The translations under genes and the position numbers were made by a program. Shown here piece by piece: positions 53,260 to 61,958 of a stretch of DNA of 64,000 bases. The stretch's first letter is position 1, and every line of letters starts with the position of its first letter. The DNA lies in NCBI RefSeq assembly GCF_003863365.1, contig NZ_RQXT01000006.1, positions 62,001-126,000 of the forward strand, in the 5' to 3' direction. Source of the stretch: Mesorhizobium tamadayense (lineage in GTDB: Bacteria; Pseudomonadota; Alphaproteobacteria; Rhizobiales; Rhizobiaceae). Under the pieces are notes generated by a model. The model was not told where the DNA came from and did not search any database. It saw only the letters and a program-made list of their open reading frames with translations.

Positions 53260-53421
53260 AAGACCAAATTTGCTGCGTCGGTGCTTTCCGCACTGCTCTA
53301 TGCACAGGGGCTGCTTGGCTTTGCCGCACTCGCAACGGTGCTTCTGAAGGAGCGCGCCCATGCCGAAATCACCGTCAGCGCCGACATGCCATCGGGTCCT
53401 TCGGTCCTCGTGGTGCGATAA
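53257..53421 (+). CDS. Small secreted/membrane peptide
   Basis: 54 residues from ATG 53257, or 61 from the duplicated ATG 53236. Starts MKTKFAASVLSALLYAQGLL, a signal-peptide or membrane helix up to about residue 30, then KERAHAEITVSADMPSGPS. The AHA/E site suggests cleavage, leaving a ~20-residue product. The strong Shine-Dalgarno in both repeat copies supports expression. No family recognised. Confidence 0.6.
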   Translation: MKTKFAASVLSALLYAQGLLGFAALATVLLKERAHAEITVSADMPSGPSVLVVR

Positions 53422-53427
53422 GCGCCC

Positions 53428-53474
53428 GGCATCGGATCCAAAAGTGCAGATCGGCTTTGGGGGGATCCGATGCC
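53428..53474. repeat. Palindromic intergenic repeat, same core as 19904-19952
   Basis: Outer arms GGCATCGGATCC (53428-53439) and GGATCCGATGCC (53463-53474) are perfect. The interior AAAAGTGCAGATCGGCTTTG closely follows the core of the repeat at 19904 (AAAAGTGCGCAGCGGTTTTG). Outer arms differ between copies yet remain perfectly paired. Lies between the small peptide and a convergent regulator gene. Confidence 0.75.
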
Positions 53475-53496
53475 AGATCAGAAAAATGCCCTGACC

Positions 53497-54192
53497 TCAA
53501 TCGCCGCGCGGCGTCGGCGGATCGAAGCGGTAGCCGGCGCCCCTGATGGTGGTGATGGTCTCCGTGTCGAGCTTGCGGCGCAACCTCACGATACGCGAAT
53601 CGATCGAGCGGTCGAAAGCGTCGGCATTCTCGGCCGGCGCGGCGGCGATGATGTCGTCGCGCGTCAGCACCTTTCGCGGGCTCGCCAGAAACAGTCTCAA
53701 CAGCGCCACCTGCCCAGGCGACAGCTGATGCTCGGCGCCGGAGCGGTGCATGACCATGGCCGACCTCAAATCGACGGTGGCGTTCTCCAGCACGATCAGT
53801 TCCTGGGTGTTGCGGCCGCGCCGCGTCAGCAGGCCGCCGATGCGCGCCGCGAGCTCGCGCACGTTCAGCGGACTTTGCACCACGTCGGCGGCGCCAAGCT
53901 CGAGCGCCAGCACCTTGTCGACGAGATCGGCGGGCCGGCAGATCAGGATGAAGTCAGCGCCGCCCTCGCCGCCGTAGCGCTTGAGCAGCTCGCGCCCCTC
54001 CGCTTGGCTCACGTCGTCACCGACGACCACGACATCGATGCCTCCGGCCGAAAGCAGCGATTCGGCCTCCCAGGGCTGGCGCGCCTGGCGCACGTAATGC
54101 CCGCGCCGCTCGAGATGGTCGGCGAGATCGCCGGCCACCACTTCGGCAACGGATACAAGCGCGACGACGGATCGTGCTGCCATTTTCTTCAC
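53497..54192 (-). CDS. OmpR-type regulator with degenerate receiver domain
   Basis: 231 residues. The C-terminal winged helix is normal (LSPGQVALLRLFLASPRKVL, SRIVRLRRKLD, IRGAGYRFD). The N-terminal receiver-like domain lacks the acidic pair after the first strand (VALVSVAEV), has Gly at the phospho-acceptor position (DVVVVGDDVSQ) and lacks the conserved Lys (QSPLNVREL). It therefore cannot be phosphorylated in the usual way. Divergent, 36 bp apart by first possible start, from an intact response regulator. Confidence 0.85.
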   Translation of the reverse strand: MKKMAARSVVALVSVAEVVAGDLADHLERRGHYVRQARQPWEAESLLSAGGIDVVVVGDDVSQAEGRELLKRYGGEGGADFILICRPADLVDKVLALELGAADVVQSPLNVRELAARIGGLLTRRGRNTQELIVLENATVDLRSAMVMHRSGAEHQLSPGQVALLRLFLASPRKVLTRDDIIAAAPAENADAFDRSIDSRIVRLRRKLDTETITTIRGAGYRFDPPTPRGD

Positions 54193-54276
54193 CCCGCCAC
54201 AGACAACCCGATATGAGCGCTGGACATCATGTTTACACCCAATCTACTTTCCGCTCAAAGCGGGAGCGAGACCATT

Positions 54277-55008
54277 GTGAAGGCGCGCATCATCGTCGTC
54301 GAGGACGAGCCGGATCTGAGGGAAGCGGTTGCCGAGTATCTCGGCGCCAATGGCTATGACGTCGCCACGGCCGAGAATGCCGCGGCGGCGCGCAGCCTGC
54401 TCGACGCGCAGCCCTTCCACCTCGCCATCCTCGACATCGCCATGCCCGGCGAGGACGGCCTGTCGCTCGGCCGCTGGCTGCGCTCCAAGACCCAGATCGG
54501 CATCATCTATGCCACCGCCGCCGGCACCGCGCTCGACCGCATCGTCGGCCTGGAGCTCGGCGCCGACGACTACATCGTCAAGCCCTATGAGTTGCGCGAA
54601 GTGCTGGCGAGGGTCCGCAGCGTGCTGCGCCGCGTGCCGCAGCCGGTCGCGCCGCAGGCCGCGAAGGCCGAGGCAGCAGGCACGCGTCGTTTCATGACCT
54701 TCGGCGGCTTCCAGGCCGATTTCGACGGCAGGCTGGTGACCGCCGCCAACGGCGCGGTCATCGAGATGGCCAAGAGCGAGTTCGACGTGCTGGAGGTTTT
54801 CCTCACCCGTGCCAACCGGCTTCTGACGCGGGCTGCGATCTCGGAGGCGATCGGCTTCGTCGAAGATCCGGAATCGTCGCGTGCCGTCGACATCCGCATC
54901 ATGCGCCTGAGGAAGAAGATCGAGGCCGATCCCGCCAATCCGAAATTCCTGCGCACGGTGCGCGGCGAAGGCTATATCTTCTCGCTGCCGACTAGCGAGG
55001 CCAACTGA
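54277..55008 (+). CDS. OmpR-family response regulator
   Basis: 243 residues from GTG 54277 (GGGAG ten bases ahead); an ATG at 54229 would add 16 residues. Receiver domain intact: VVEDEPDLR acidic pair, phospho-Asp in AILDIAMPGEDG, Lys in YIVKPYELRE. Linker rich in Pro/Ala, then a winged helix ending RTVRGEGYIFSLP. Followed by a hybrid histidine kinase 188 bp downstream, its possible partner. Confidence 0.92.
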   Translation: MKARIIVVEDEPDLREAVAEYLGANGYDVATAENAAAARSLLDAQPFHLAILDIAMPGEDGLSLGRWLRSKTQIGIIYATAAGTALDRIVGLELGADDYIVKPYELREVLARVRSVLRRVPQPVAPQAAKAEAAGTRRFMTFGGFQADFDGRLVTAANGAVIEMAKSEFDVLEVFLTRANRLLTRAAISEAIGFVEDPESSRAVDIRIMRLRKKIEADPANPKFLRTVRGEGYIFSLPTSEAN

Positions 55009-55195
55009 GCCTGAGCCACAGCGGCTCGATACGTCCGATATCCAAAGCCGGCGCCGTCACCCGCACGTCCTTCCGGATGCGCAAGGGACGCTGTAGCATT
55101 CTGATCCTGCGCACCTGGAAACCGCGATCGATTTTCGGGGCTTGCGTGCTGGATTTCATAGTTTACCGATATGGCTCCGGGGATGACGTTCGACG

Positions 55196-57283
55196 ATGAC
55201 CGCTGAAGCCGCACACACGGATATGCCGGGCTCCCGCCAAGGCGCCGCTATGGCGGCCGTCCATGTCGTGCGCCGCCTGCGCGAGGCCGGCGACTGGCAG
55301 CGCGAGATGGACGGCATATTGGAAGCGTTGTGCCGGGCCATGGACTGCCAGCGCGGCATTCTCTTCCGCCTGCGCGAGCTGCCGGGCCAGGGCTTCGCCC
55401 AGTCCGTTTCGGCCTACTGGATCGACGCTGACTTCGGCGGCGAGCTGGCATCGCCGACGGTGATCGTGCAATCGATCATCAACGCGGATCCGCTTCTGGA
55501 ACGGTTGCAGGAGGACGAACGGCAGGGCAAGGTCTTTGCCGGCCACACGCGCAATCTCGAAGGTTTTTTGCGGACCGATTTCGAGAAGCAGAACATCAAG
55601 TCCTTCCTGTCGGTCTCGGTCTTCGCGCATGGCCATCTCTGGGGCACGCTTGCCGTCAACGACTGCGTCGCCGAACGCGAATGGACCGACGAGGAAGAGG
55701 CGACGCTCCACATCATCGCGCTCGCCATCGGCGACGCCATCGAACATTCCCCCTCCGATGCGCATGCCAGCGAAGTCATCCGCCGCACCATGCTGCAGGC
55801 CTCGCTCGACGCCATCATCGTCATCGACGAGGCGGGCTCGATCATCGAGTTCAATCCCGCGGCCGAGAAGATGTTCGGCTTCCCGCGCAGCGACATCCTC
55901 GGCAAGGACCTGCTCGACACCATCGTGCCGATCTATTACCGCAAGGGCTATGCCTCGGGCGCCGAATACATGTCGGGCCGCGGCGCGCCGATGGTCGGCC
56001 AGCGGATGGAGACCGTCACCCAGAATGCCGCCGGCGAGGTGTTCCCGATCGAACTGACGGCAACCGAGATGCGTGTCGCCGACCGCCGTCTGATCTTCGG
56101 CTCGATCCGCGACCTGCGCGAGAAGCTGCACGCCGAAGAAGAGATCAACCGCCAGCGCGAGAAGCTGCACCAGAACGAAAAGATGGCAGCGATGGGCTCT
56201 CTGCTCGCCGGCGTCTCGCACGAGCTCAACAATCCGCTGGCGGTGGTGGTTGCACAATCGACCCTGCTGCATGAATTCGCGACCGACCCGCAGACCAAGG
56301 TGCGCGCCGAGAAGGTGCGCGCGGCCGCCGAACGCTGCGGCCGCATCGTCAAGAGCTTCCTGTCGATGGTGCGCCTGCATCCGACCGAGCAGGCCGAAAC
56401 CGACCTCAACCAGGTGATGCGCTCGGCGCTCGAAGTCACCGCCTATGGCGCGCGCTCCAGCGGCATCGTTATCGACACCGATTTCGCCAACGGCCCGCTG
56501 CTCGCCATGGCGGACGCCGACCATATCACGCAGGTCGCGGCCAATTTCCTCATCAACAGCCAGCATGCGCTGGCCGGTGTCACCGGCGAACGGCGCCTCA
56601 AGGTGCGGACCTTCCGCAGCGAGCGCGGCAATCCCGGCTTCTCGGTCGAGGACAACGGTCCAGGCATTCCCGAGGCGATCCGCTCGCGCATCTTCGAATC
56701 CTATTTCACCACCAAGCCGGTCGGCGTCGGCACCGGCATCGGCCTGTCGATCTCGAAATCGATTGTCGAGCGCCACAAGGGCAACATCTGGTTCGAGGAG
56801 GTGCAGCCGCACGGCGCGCGCTTCGTCGTCCAGTTGCCGGCGATAACCGGCGATGCCGCTAAAGCCGGCGAGGGTCCGGCGCGATCGAGCGGGCTGCGCC
56901 ATGCGCTGATCATCGACGACGAACCCGATGTCGCCGCTTCGCTCTCCGACATACTGGAGCTCATGGGGGTCAAGTCGCGTCTCGTGCCGAACTGGACATC
57001 CGCCGGCGAGGTGCTGGGCGGGCAGATGCCGCCGGACATCGTCTTTTCCGACCTGCGCATGCCGGGCACCAGCGGCATGTCGATCTACCGCGAGTTGCTG
57101 GCAGAACGGCCGGGACTGGCGCAGCGTTTCGTGCTGGTCACCGGCGACCTTATCGGCGCCAAGGCGGAAATCGAGGCGCTGCCGCCGCAGCAGCGGCCGC
57201 AGATCCTGGAGAAGCCGTTCTCGACGCTGGACGTCCGCGGCGTCCTCGCCGCCATCGCCGATCAGGCGGCCGGGGAGAGCTGA
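55196..57283 (+). CDS. Soluble GAF-PAS hybrid histidine kinase
   Basis: 695 residues with no membrane segment, so a cytoplasmic sensor. GAF-like domain about 35-180; PAS about 190-315 (SIIEFNPAAEKMFGF); HisKA with phospho-acceptor His in GVSHELNNPLAVV; ATPase motifs NFLINSQHAL, VEDNGPGIPEA and GTGIGLSISKSIV; C-terminal receiver about 565-690 with IIDDEPD, phospho-Asp in IVFSDLRMPGTSG and EKPFS. The PAS/HisKA arrangement resembles oxygen or redox sensors, but no ligand-binding residue is evident. Confidence 0.93.
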   Translation: MTAEAAHTDMPGSRQGAAMAAVHVVRRLREAGDWQREMDGILEALCRAMDCQRGILFRLRELPGQGFAQSVSAYWIDADFGGELASPTVIVQSIINADPLLERLQEDERQGKVFAGHTRNLEGFLRTDFEKQNIKSFLSVSVFAHGHLWGTLAVNDCVAEREWTDEEEATLHIIALAIGDAIEHSPSDAHASEVIRRTMLQASLDAIIVIDEAGSIIEFNPAAEKMFGFPRSDILGKDLLDTIVPIYYRKGYASGAEYMSGRGAPMVGQRMETVTQNAAGEVFPIELTATEMRVADRRLIFGSIRDLREKLHAEEEINRQREKLHQNEKMAAMGSLLAGVSHELNNPLAVVVAQSTLLHEFATDPQTKVRAEKVRAAAERCGRIVKSFLSMVRLHPTEQAETDLNQVMRSALEVTAYGARSSGIVIDTDFANGPLLAMADADHITQVAANFLINSQHALAGVTGERRLKVRTFRSERGNPGFSVEDNGPGIPEAIRSRIFESYFTTKPVGVGTGIGLSISKSIVERHKGNIWFEEVQPHGARFVVQLPAITGDAAKAGEGPARSSGLRHALIIDDEPDVAASLSDILELMGVKSRLVPNWTSAGEVLGGQMPPDIVFSDLRMPGTSGMSIYRELLAERPGLAQRFVLVTGDLIGAKAEIEALPPQQRPQILEKPFSTLDVRGVLAAIADQAAGES

Positions 57284-57302
57284 AATCCCGCGGCTCTATG
57301 GG

Positions 57303-57358
57303 ATCTGTTGAGATTCAGGTCAGGCCAGCCTGACCTGAATCTCAACAGATACAAAAAA
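57303..57358. terminator. Perfect 48-bp palindrome with A-tract (terminator)
   Basis: Arms of 23 bp, from ATCTGTTGAGATTCAGG to its full complement, flank a 2-bp loop (57326-57327) and are followed by ACAAAAAAAG. A T-run would be read on the minus strand, but the hairpin may act both ways. Much longer and more perfect than ordinary terminators. Confidence 0.7.
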
Positions 57359-57425
57359 AGAGGCTCCCGACCGACATTGCGGCGGGAGCCTGACTGGAGC
57401 GCTGGAGGGAGCGCTCAGGGGAACT

Positions 57426-57836
57426 CTAAAAGATGTTCGGAGTGTTGGTGAGCGGCGCGGCGTTGGCGATCATGCGCACCGCGCGGGCCTTGTGCTGACC
57501 GGACTGCTCGGCAATGGCGCGCAGGCATTCGGCGTTTTCGGCGCCCCAGTTCTGGCCCTTGCAGGCGAAATCGATCTGCGGCTGTGGCAGGCGTGCGGTC
57601 TTGAGCGTGGTCGGCGCGCCCTCCACGACATTGGCCGGGGGATTGATCGAAGCGAAAGCGGGACCCGCGGCGGGGGCAAGCACCATGCTGGTAAAGGCGG
57701 TTGCGCCCAGCAGCATGAACATCGCCATCGGATGGTCGCTGGCGCGCTGGCGCAGCGCCAGCTTCGGCCGGCGGTCATTGCGCTCGGGGCCGTGTTCGCG
57801 GCGGCTGGTGTCAGCGATCTGGACTTTCGTAAACAT
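57426..57836 (-). CDS. Small putative membrane-anchored/secreted protein
   Basis: 136 residues. Basic N-terminal region, then a hydrophobic stretch (AMFMLLGATAFTSMVLAPAAG, about 38-58) and a short extracytoplasmic domain with two Cys in DFACKGQNWGAENAECLRAI. Could be anchored by an uncleaved internal signal or cleaved after AFA. No function recognised; sequence looks conserved rather than random (two Cys, charged helix). Monocistronic. Confidence 0.6.
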   Translation of the reverse strand: MFTKVQIADTSRREHGPERNDRRPKLALRQRASDHPMAMFMLLGATAFTSMVLAPAAGPAFASINPPANVVEGAPTTLKTARLPQPQIDFACKGQNWGAENAECLRAIAEQSGQHKARAVRMIANAAPLTNTPNIF

Positions 57837-58140
57837 CGGCGTTCTCTTCGTTATCTTTCTTTTTCTCTTGAAACGAACTTATCCGCGCCACGTAACAGCC
57901 GAATGGTAGGGTGCGATTGCCCGTGTAACAGGATTGAAACAGGGACTGCCATGCTTCCGTCCCTGCTTGTCGCCGGCGGGTACTCACCGCCTCTTGTTTG
58001 CGAAACACATGCTCCAGTCGGGCGCAGCGGACTGTAAGCGACCTCACACAGTCGCTCTGGTTGGCGAGATTTTTGCCGCGTCAAAGCCAATAAGCCCGAG
58101 GCGTTCGCGCGGAACGACGGCCGCGGTGGGCCCGCCTCGC
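57837..58140. other. 304-bp intergenic region
   Basis: Upstream of the small secreted protein and downstream of the amine oxidase gene, both on the minus strand. It should hold the promoter of the small gene; no clear sigma-70 or EcfG element, RNA or repeat was identified. Confidence 0.4.
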
Positions 58141-59478
58141 CTACGGCCGCGACGCGCTGTCGGCAGTGGCCGATTTGTGCTCGGTCGCGAGCTTGCGGGC
58201 AGCGCTACGGCCCGCAACGATCGCGCCTTCGACATAGCCCGGAAAGGACGGAGACAATTCCGAGGCGGCGAAATGGACGGGCGGCGCGCCGGCAAGAATG
58301 GTGCGCTCGGCGTCCCGCGCCGTCACATCGACAATGAGATCGCCATAGGCGCCGCCGCTCCAGCGGTCATGCGTCCAGTCGCGCTGGTTGAAATCGAGCA
58401 TATCGGCGGCGTCCGCGCCGAGCGCATCGACAAGCCTCACCGTTACTTCCGCGCGCAGTGCCGTCTCGCCGAGCTCGCGCCAGTGCAATGCCCGCGGCCC
58501 GCCGACGAAGACGGTGAGCGCTGCATGCTCGGCGTCCCTGCTGGCGTCGCAAGCAAACAATCCAGGCAGGTCGCGCCACATCACCATGCCGCTCAGACCC
58601 CGCTCGCGCCAGAACGGCCTGGCATAGCGCACCAGTATCTTGACCACCGCGCCGCTTTCCCAGACACCCAGAGCCTTCGTCAGCGCTGCCGGCAGAGCAG
58701 GCGCGAAGGCGAGCTTCGCTGCTGTCACCGGCGGCAGTGCGATCAGGACTTCGCGCGCTTCGATAGTGCCGCCTGCGGCGGTGCCGAGGCGTACACCTCC
58801 CGGTCCATGCTCGATTCTCATGGCTGGTTCATTCAACCTGAGGCTTCCACCGAGGTCGCCCGCCAGATCGTCGGCAAGCGACTGCATGGTCTCGCGCAGC
58901 GAGTACTGCAGCTCCGGCACCTCATTGGTGATGCGGCGGTCATTGTCGATCAGATGCCAGAGCGGCACCTTATCCAGAGCCAGGCACCACAGGCCCTCGA
59001 TCATCGAGCGGAAGGCAGCCTTGGCATCTTCCGAATCCCTTTGGCGTTGGACCCAGGCAGCGACGCTTAAGCCGGCGATCCTTGGGTCGTCCGGCTCTAT
59101 CCTGTTCATGCGTTCGCGCATCTCCATCGCGGCGTGATAGCTGTGAATCGCCCGGTCCATCGGCATCGGCGGATAGGTGATGAAATCGCCATCGACATTG
59201 GTTTTCACGAATGTCTTGCCGCGCGCCCTCGCCAGCGCCATCAGCTCCGGCATGTCCTCGCACAAGAACTGGGCGCCGCTGTCGATCCGTTCGCCAAGCC
59301 CGTTTCGCGTGGCCTCGACGCGGCCGCCGGCACGATCGCGTGCTTCCAGGAGCACGAAATCGATCCCAACGCGCTTGAGTTCCAATGCGGCTGACAGGCC
59401 GGTGAACCCTGCTCCGACGATCGCAACGTCGGTTCTTTCGGTCTTGTTGCCCAATAGCCCGCCTTGATCTGCCGGCAA
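58141..59478 (-). CDS. FAD-dependent amine oxidase (flavin monoamine oxidase family)
   Basis: 445 residues. FAD-binding motif VAIVGAGFTGLSAALELK at about 18-35 with the ribose-binding Glu in LLEARDRAGGR, and a C-terminal segment SPSFPGYVEGAIVAGRSAA that closes over the flavin in MAO-type enzymes. Oxidises primary or secondary amines; substrate not predictable. No signal peptide. Starts at ATG 59478. Confidence 0.9.
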   Translation of the reverse strand: MPADQGGLLGNKTERTDVAIVGAGFTGLSAALELKRVGIDFVLLEARDRAGGRVEATRNGLGERIDSGAQFLCEDMPELMALARARGKTFVKTNVDGDFITYPPMPMDRAIHSYHAAMEMRERMNRIEPDDPRIAGLSVAAWVQRQRDSEDAKAAFRSMIEGLWCLALDKVPLWHLIDNDRRITNEVPELQYSLRETMQSLADDLAGDLGGSLRLNEPAMRIEHGPGGVRLGTAAGGTIEAREVLIALPPVTAAKLAFAPALPAALTKALGVWESGAVVKILVRYARPFWRERGLSGMVMWRDLPGLFACDASRDAEHAALTVFVGGPRALHWRELGETALRAEVTVRLVDALGADAADMLDFNQRDWTHDRWSGGAYGDLIVDVTARDAERTILAGAPPVHFAASELSPSFPGYVEGAIVAGRSAARKLATEHKSATADSASRP

Positions 59479-59667
59479 TTCAACCGGCCTCCAACCGTGC
59501 AGATGAGTGGGGCGCCCTCACCCCTGTCCAGCACCTTCGTCGCCTTCAGCCGAGAGACCGGAATTGTCTGCACGCGGCTCGACCATGAACACCCCTTGCC
59601 GATCATCCGCGACCGCGGCGTCGGCAAGGAATGGCTGCAGCGCATCGGCTACGCGCAGTAGTCGCGC

Positions 59668-60738
59668 CTAGCCTATGGTCCGTTCGAGCACATTCAACCA
59701 ATTCCGATAGGCGATCTTCTCGATCAGCGCGCGCCCGAAGCCGCGTGCGGCAAGCGCATCGATGAGCTTGGGCAGACCGGCGACGTCGCCGATCACCGCC
59801 GGGATCATGGCGCCGTCGAAGTCCGAGCCGAGACCGACGCCGTCCTCGCCCAGCGCCTGCAGCAGTGAATCGATGTGGCGCACCATGATGTCGAGGCCGG
59901 TGTCGGCATTCATGCGGCCGTCCTCGCGCAGGAAGCCGGTGGCGAAGTTCAAGCCCACCATGCCGCCGGTCTCGCGGATCGCACCGAGCTGCCATTCGGT
60001 CAGGTTGCGCGAATGGCCGCAGATCGCATGCATATTGGAATGTGTCGCAACCAGCGGCGCATCGCTGAGCACGGCCACGTCGCGAAAACCCTTCTCGTTG
60101 AGATGCGAGAGGTCGATCATGATCTTCAGCTGATTGCAGGCCTTGACCAGCGCCTTGCCGGCATCGGTGAGGCCCGGCCCGGTATCGGGCGAGGACGGAA
60201 AGCGGAACGGAACGCCGTTTCCAAACGCATTCGGCCGGCTCCAGACGATGCCGAGCGAACGCAAGCCGGCGGCATGGAGCACGTCGAGCATGGCAAGCTC
60301 GGGATCGATCGCCTCGACGCCTTCGATGTGGAAGACCGCGGCGATCGAGCCCTTCGCCATCGCATCGCGGATATCGGCTGCGCTGCGGCAGACGGTCAGC
60401 GCGCCCGCCCGCTCCAGCCTGAACAGGATCGAGGCCATGCCGATGGTCGACGTGATCGCCTCGGCGCGCGGCAGTTCCGGCGGCAGGGGTTCGTTGTCGC
60501 TTGGCGCCGGCGGCACGGCGCTGCGCTTGGTCTTTTCGATCGGCGGCGGGAAGATCGCGAACATGCCGCCGGCAAAGCCGCTCTTTTTGGCGCGCGGCAG
60601 ATCGATATGACCGCCCGGCGTGCCCTCGATGAACAGCTTTTCGACATCCGCTTCTTTTGACTGGTAGAGCCTCAGCAGCGTGTCGTTGTGGCCGTCGAAA
60701 ACGGGGATGAGGTCGGGTTCGATCATCAGGGAAGCCAT
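59668..60738 (-). CDS. Membrane dipeptidase (peptidase M19)
   Basis: 356 residues. Zinc-site elements of renal-dipeptidase-like enzymes are in order: DGHNDTLLR (about 15-23), FHIEGVEA, MIDLSHLNEKG and THSNMHAICGHSRN. Hydrolyses dipeptides and some beta-lactam-like amides. No signal peptide, so cytoplasmic as in many bacterial members. The short gap to the amine oxidase (189 bp) contains an orphan reading frame described in the findings. Confidence 0.92.
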   Translation of the reverse strand: MASLMIEPDLIPVFDGHNDTLLRLYQSKEADVEKLFIEGTPGGHIDLPRAKKSGFAGGMFAIFPPPIEKTKRSAVPPAPSDNEPLPPELPRAEAITSTIGMASILFRLERAGALTVCRSAADIRDAMAKGSIAAVFHIEGVEAIDPELAMLDVLHAAGLRSLGIVWSRPNAFGNGVPFRFPSSPDTGPGLTDAGKALVKACNQLKIMIDLSHLNEKGFRDVAVLSDAPLVATHSNMHAICGHSRNLTEWQLGAIRETGGMVGLNFATGFLREDGRMNADTGLDIMVRHIDSLLQALGEDGVGLGSDFDGAMIPAVIGDVAGLPKLIDALAARGFGRALIEKIAYRNWLNVLERTIG

Positions 60739-60869
60739 TTCAATTGATATGACAGGGCAGGCGGGATGAAAGGCTCCGTCCGCGAGCGATCTGTCTACTT
60801 AGGCAAGATGGCCGAACTGCGCAAATGCCAGACGCGTGTTCGTAGTTGTGGCTGGGTAGCTGGATATCC

Positions 60870-61014
60870 CTCCTCCCCTTGCGGAAGAAGGTGGCCGAGC
60901 GAAACTCGGTCGGATGAGGGGTGTTCCAGCTTGGCAAGGACGACGATCCGTCACCCACCCCTCAACCGTCTCGGCGCTGCGCGCCGATCCACCTTCTCCC
61001 ACAAGGGGAAGGGG
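60870..61014. repeat. REP-like inverted repeat
   Basis: Left arm at 60871-60893 (TCCTCCCCTTGCGG, AAGAAGGTGG) and right arm at 60989-61013 (CCACCTTCTCCCACAAGGGG onward) are imperfect complements about 95 bp apart. The interior includes TCGGTCGGATGAGGGGTG and GCGCTGCGCGC. This pattern recalls the dispersed palindromic repeats of Rhizobiaceae and Phyllobacteriaceae. It fills most of the 285-bp gap between the dipeptidase and the acetyltransferase. Confidence 0.65.
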
Positions 61015-61023
61015 AAGACGGTG

Positions 61024-61323
61024 CTACCGCTTCAACACATCCGCCCATTCCGGATGACGGCGGAATTGGGCATTGGCGAAGGGGCAGAGCGGAATGATCG
61101 TCTTGCCGGCGGCGCGCGCGTCCTCGACGGCGCGGGTGACGAGCCGAAGCCCGGCGCCTTGGCCGCGAAAGACGTCCGGCACCTCGGTGTGATCGATGAT
61201 GAGCTGGTGCTCGCCGATCTTGGTGAAGGTCATCTCGGCCTCGGCGCCGCCGGGACCGCGCAGCACGTAGCGCCCCTTGGAGCCGTGGTCCTCCAGCTCG
61301 ATCTCGGGCAGTTGGTCAGCCAT
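61024..61323 (-). CDS. Small GNAT-family N-acetyltransferase (YjdJ type)
   Basis: 99 residues from ATG 61323, overlapping the hydrolase stop by 8 bp. The acetyl-CoA loop DVFRGQGAGLRLVTRAVED and the C-terminal IIPLCPFANAQFRRHPEW (C-P-F-A motif) identify the minimal GNAT clan represented by YjdJ/human GTLF3B-like proteins. Substrate unknown. Third gene of the VOC dioxygenase-hydrolase-GNAT unit. Confidence 0.88.
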   Translation of the reverse strand: MADQLPEIELEDHGSKGRYVLRGPGGAEAEMTFTKIGEHQLIIDHTEVPDVFRGQGAGLRLVTRAVEDARAAGKTIIPLCPFANAQFRRHPEWADVLKR

Positions 61324-61954
61324 TGTTCTTGCCTCCTTCGGCGGCCGGCGCGAGAGCGAACAGCCGCCGCGCCGCTTCGATTTCATTCGGCCGCACCTCG
61401 TGCCCGCCGTCGTGCCATTCCACTGTGACATCGGCCCCGTCGGCGCGCAAATAGGCTTCCAGCCGAGAAGTCAGATTCGGCGGGCAAATCGGATCGCGCC
61501 TGCCGGCCGTGATCAGGATATGGCGGCCGGCGAGGCTGCCTTTCACGTCCGGCTCGAACGGAATCAGCGGATGCATGAGCGCCGTGGCATCGAACAGGCT
61601 CGGCTCGGCGAACACCACCGAGGCCAGGATGTTGGCGCCGTTGGAATAGCCGAGCCCGAACACCGCCGAGGGCTTTGCGGTCTCGACATGCGCCTTGACG
61701 AAGCCGGCCATCTTGGCCGTCGCCCGCGCCAGGTCGTCCATGTCGTAGACGCCTTCGCCGGCGCGGCGGAAGAAGCGGGCGGCACCCTGCTCCGAGACGT
61801 CGCCGCGCGGCGACGCGATGGTCGCTGAAGGCGCGATCTCGCGGCCGAACGACAGAAGCTGGTTCTCGCCGGCCCCGGTGCCGTGGAAGACGAAGAGCAG
61901 CGGGCCGCCCGGCGAACCGGGCAGCACCTTGTGGATGTAAGCGTCCTTGCTCAT
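61316..61954 (-). CDS. Alpha/beta hydrolase (phospholipase/carboxylesterase, MhqD-like)
   Basis: 212 residues. FVFHGTGAGEN oxyanion region, nucleophile in GLGYSNGANIL, Asp in GRRDPICP and His in DGGHEV complete the triad. Members are encoded beside MhqO-type ring-cleaving dioxygenases in quinone and catechol response operons, as here (4-bp gap). Confidence 0.9.
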   Translation of the reverse strand: MSKDAYIHKVLPGSPGGPLLFVFHGTGAGENQLLSFGREIAPSATIASPRGDVSEQGAARFFRRAGEGVYDMDDLARATAKMAGFVKAHVETAKPSAVFGLGYSNGANILASVVFAEPSLFDATALMHPLIPFEPDVKGSLAGRHILITAGRRDPICPPNLTSRLEAYLRADGADVTVEWHDGGHEVRPNEIEAARRLFALAPAAEGGKNNG

Positions 61955-61958
61955 GGCT

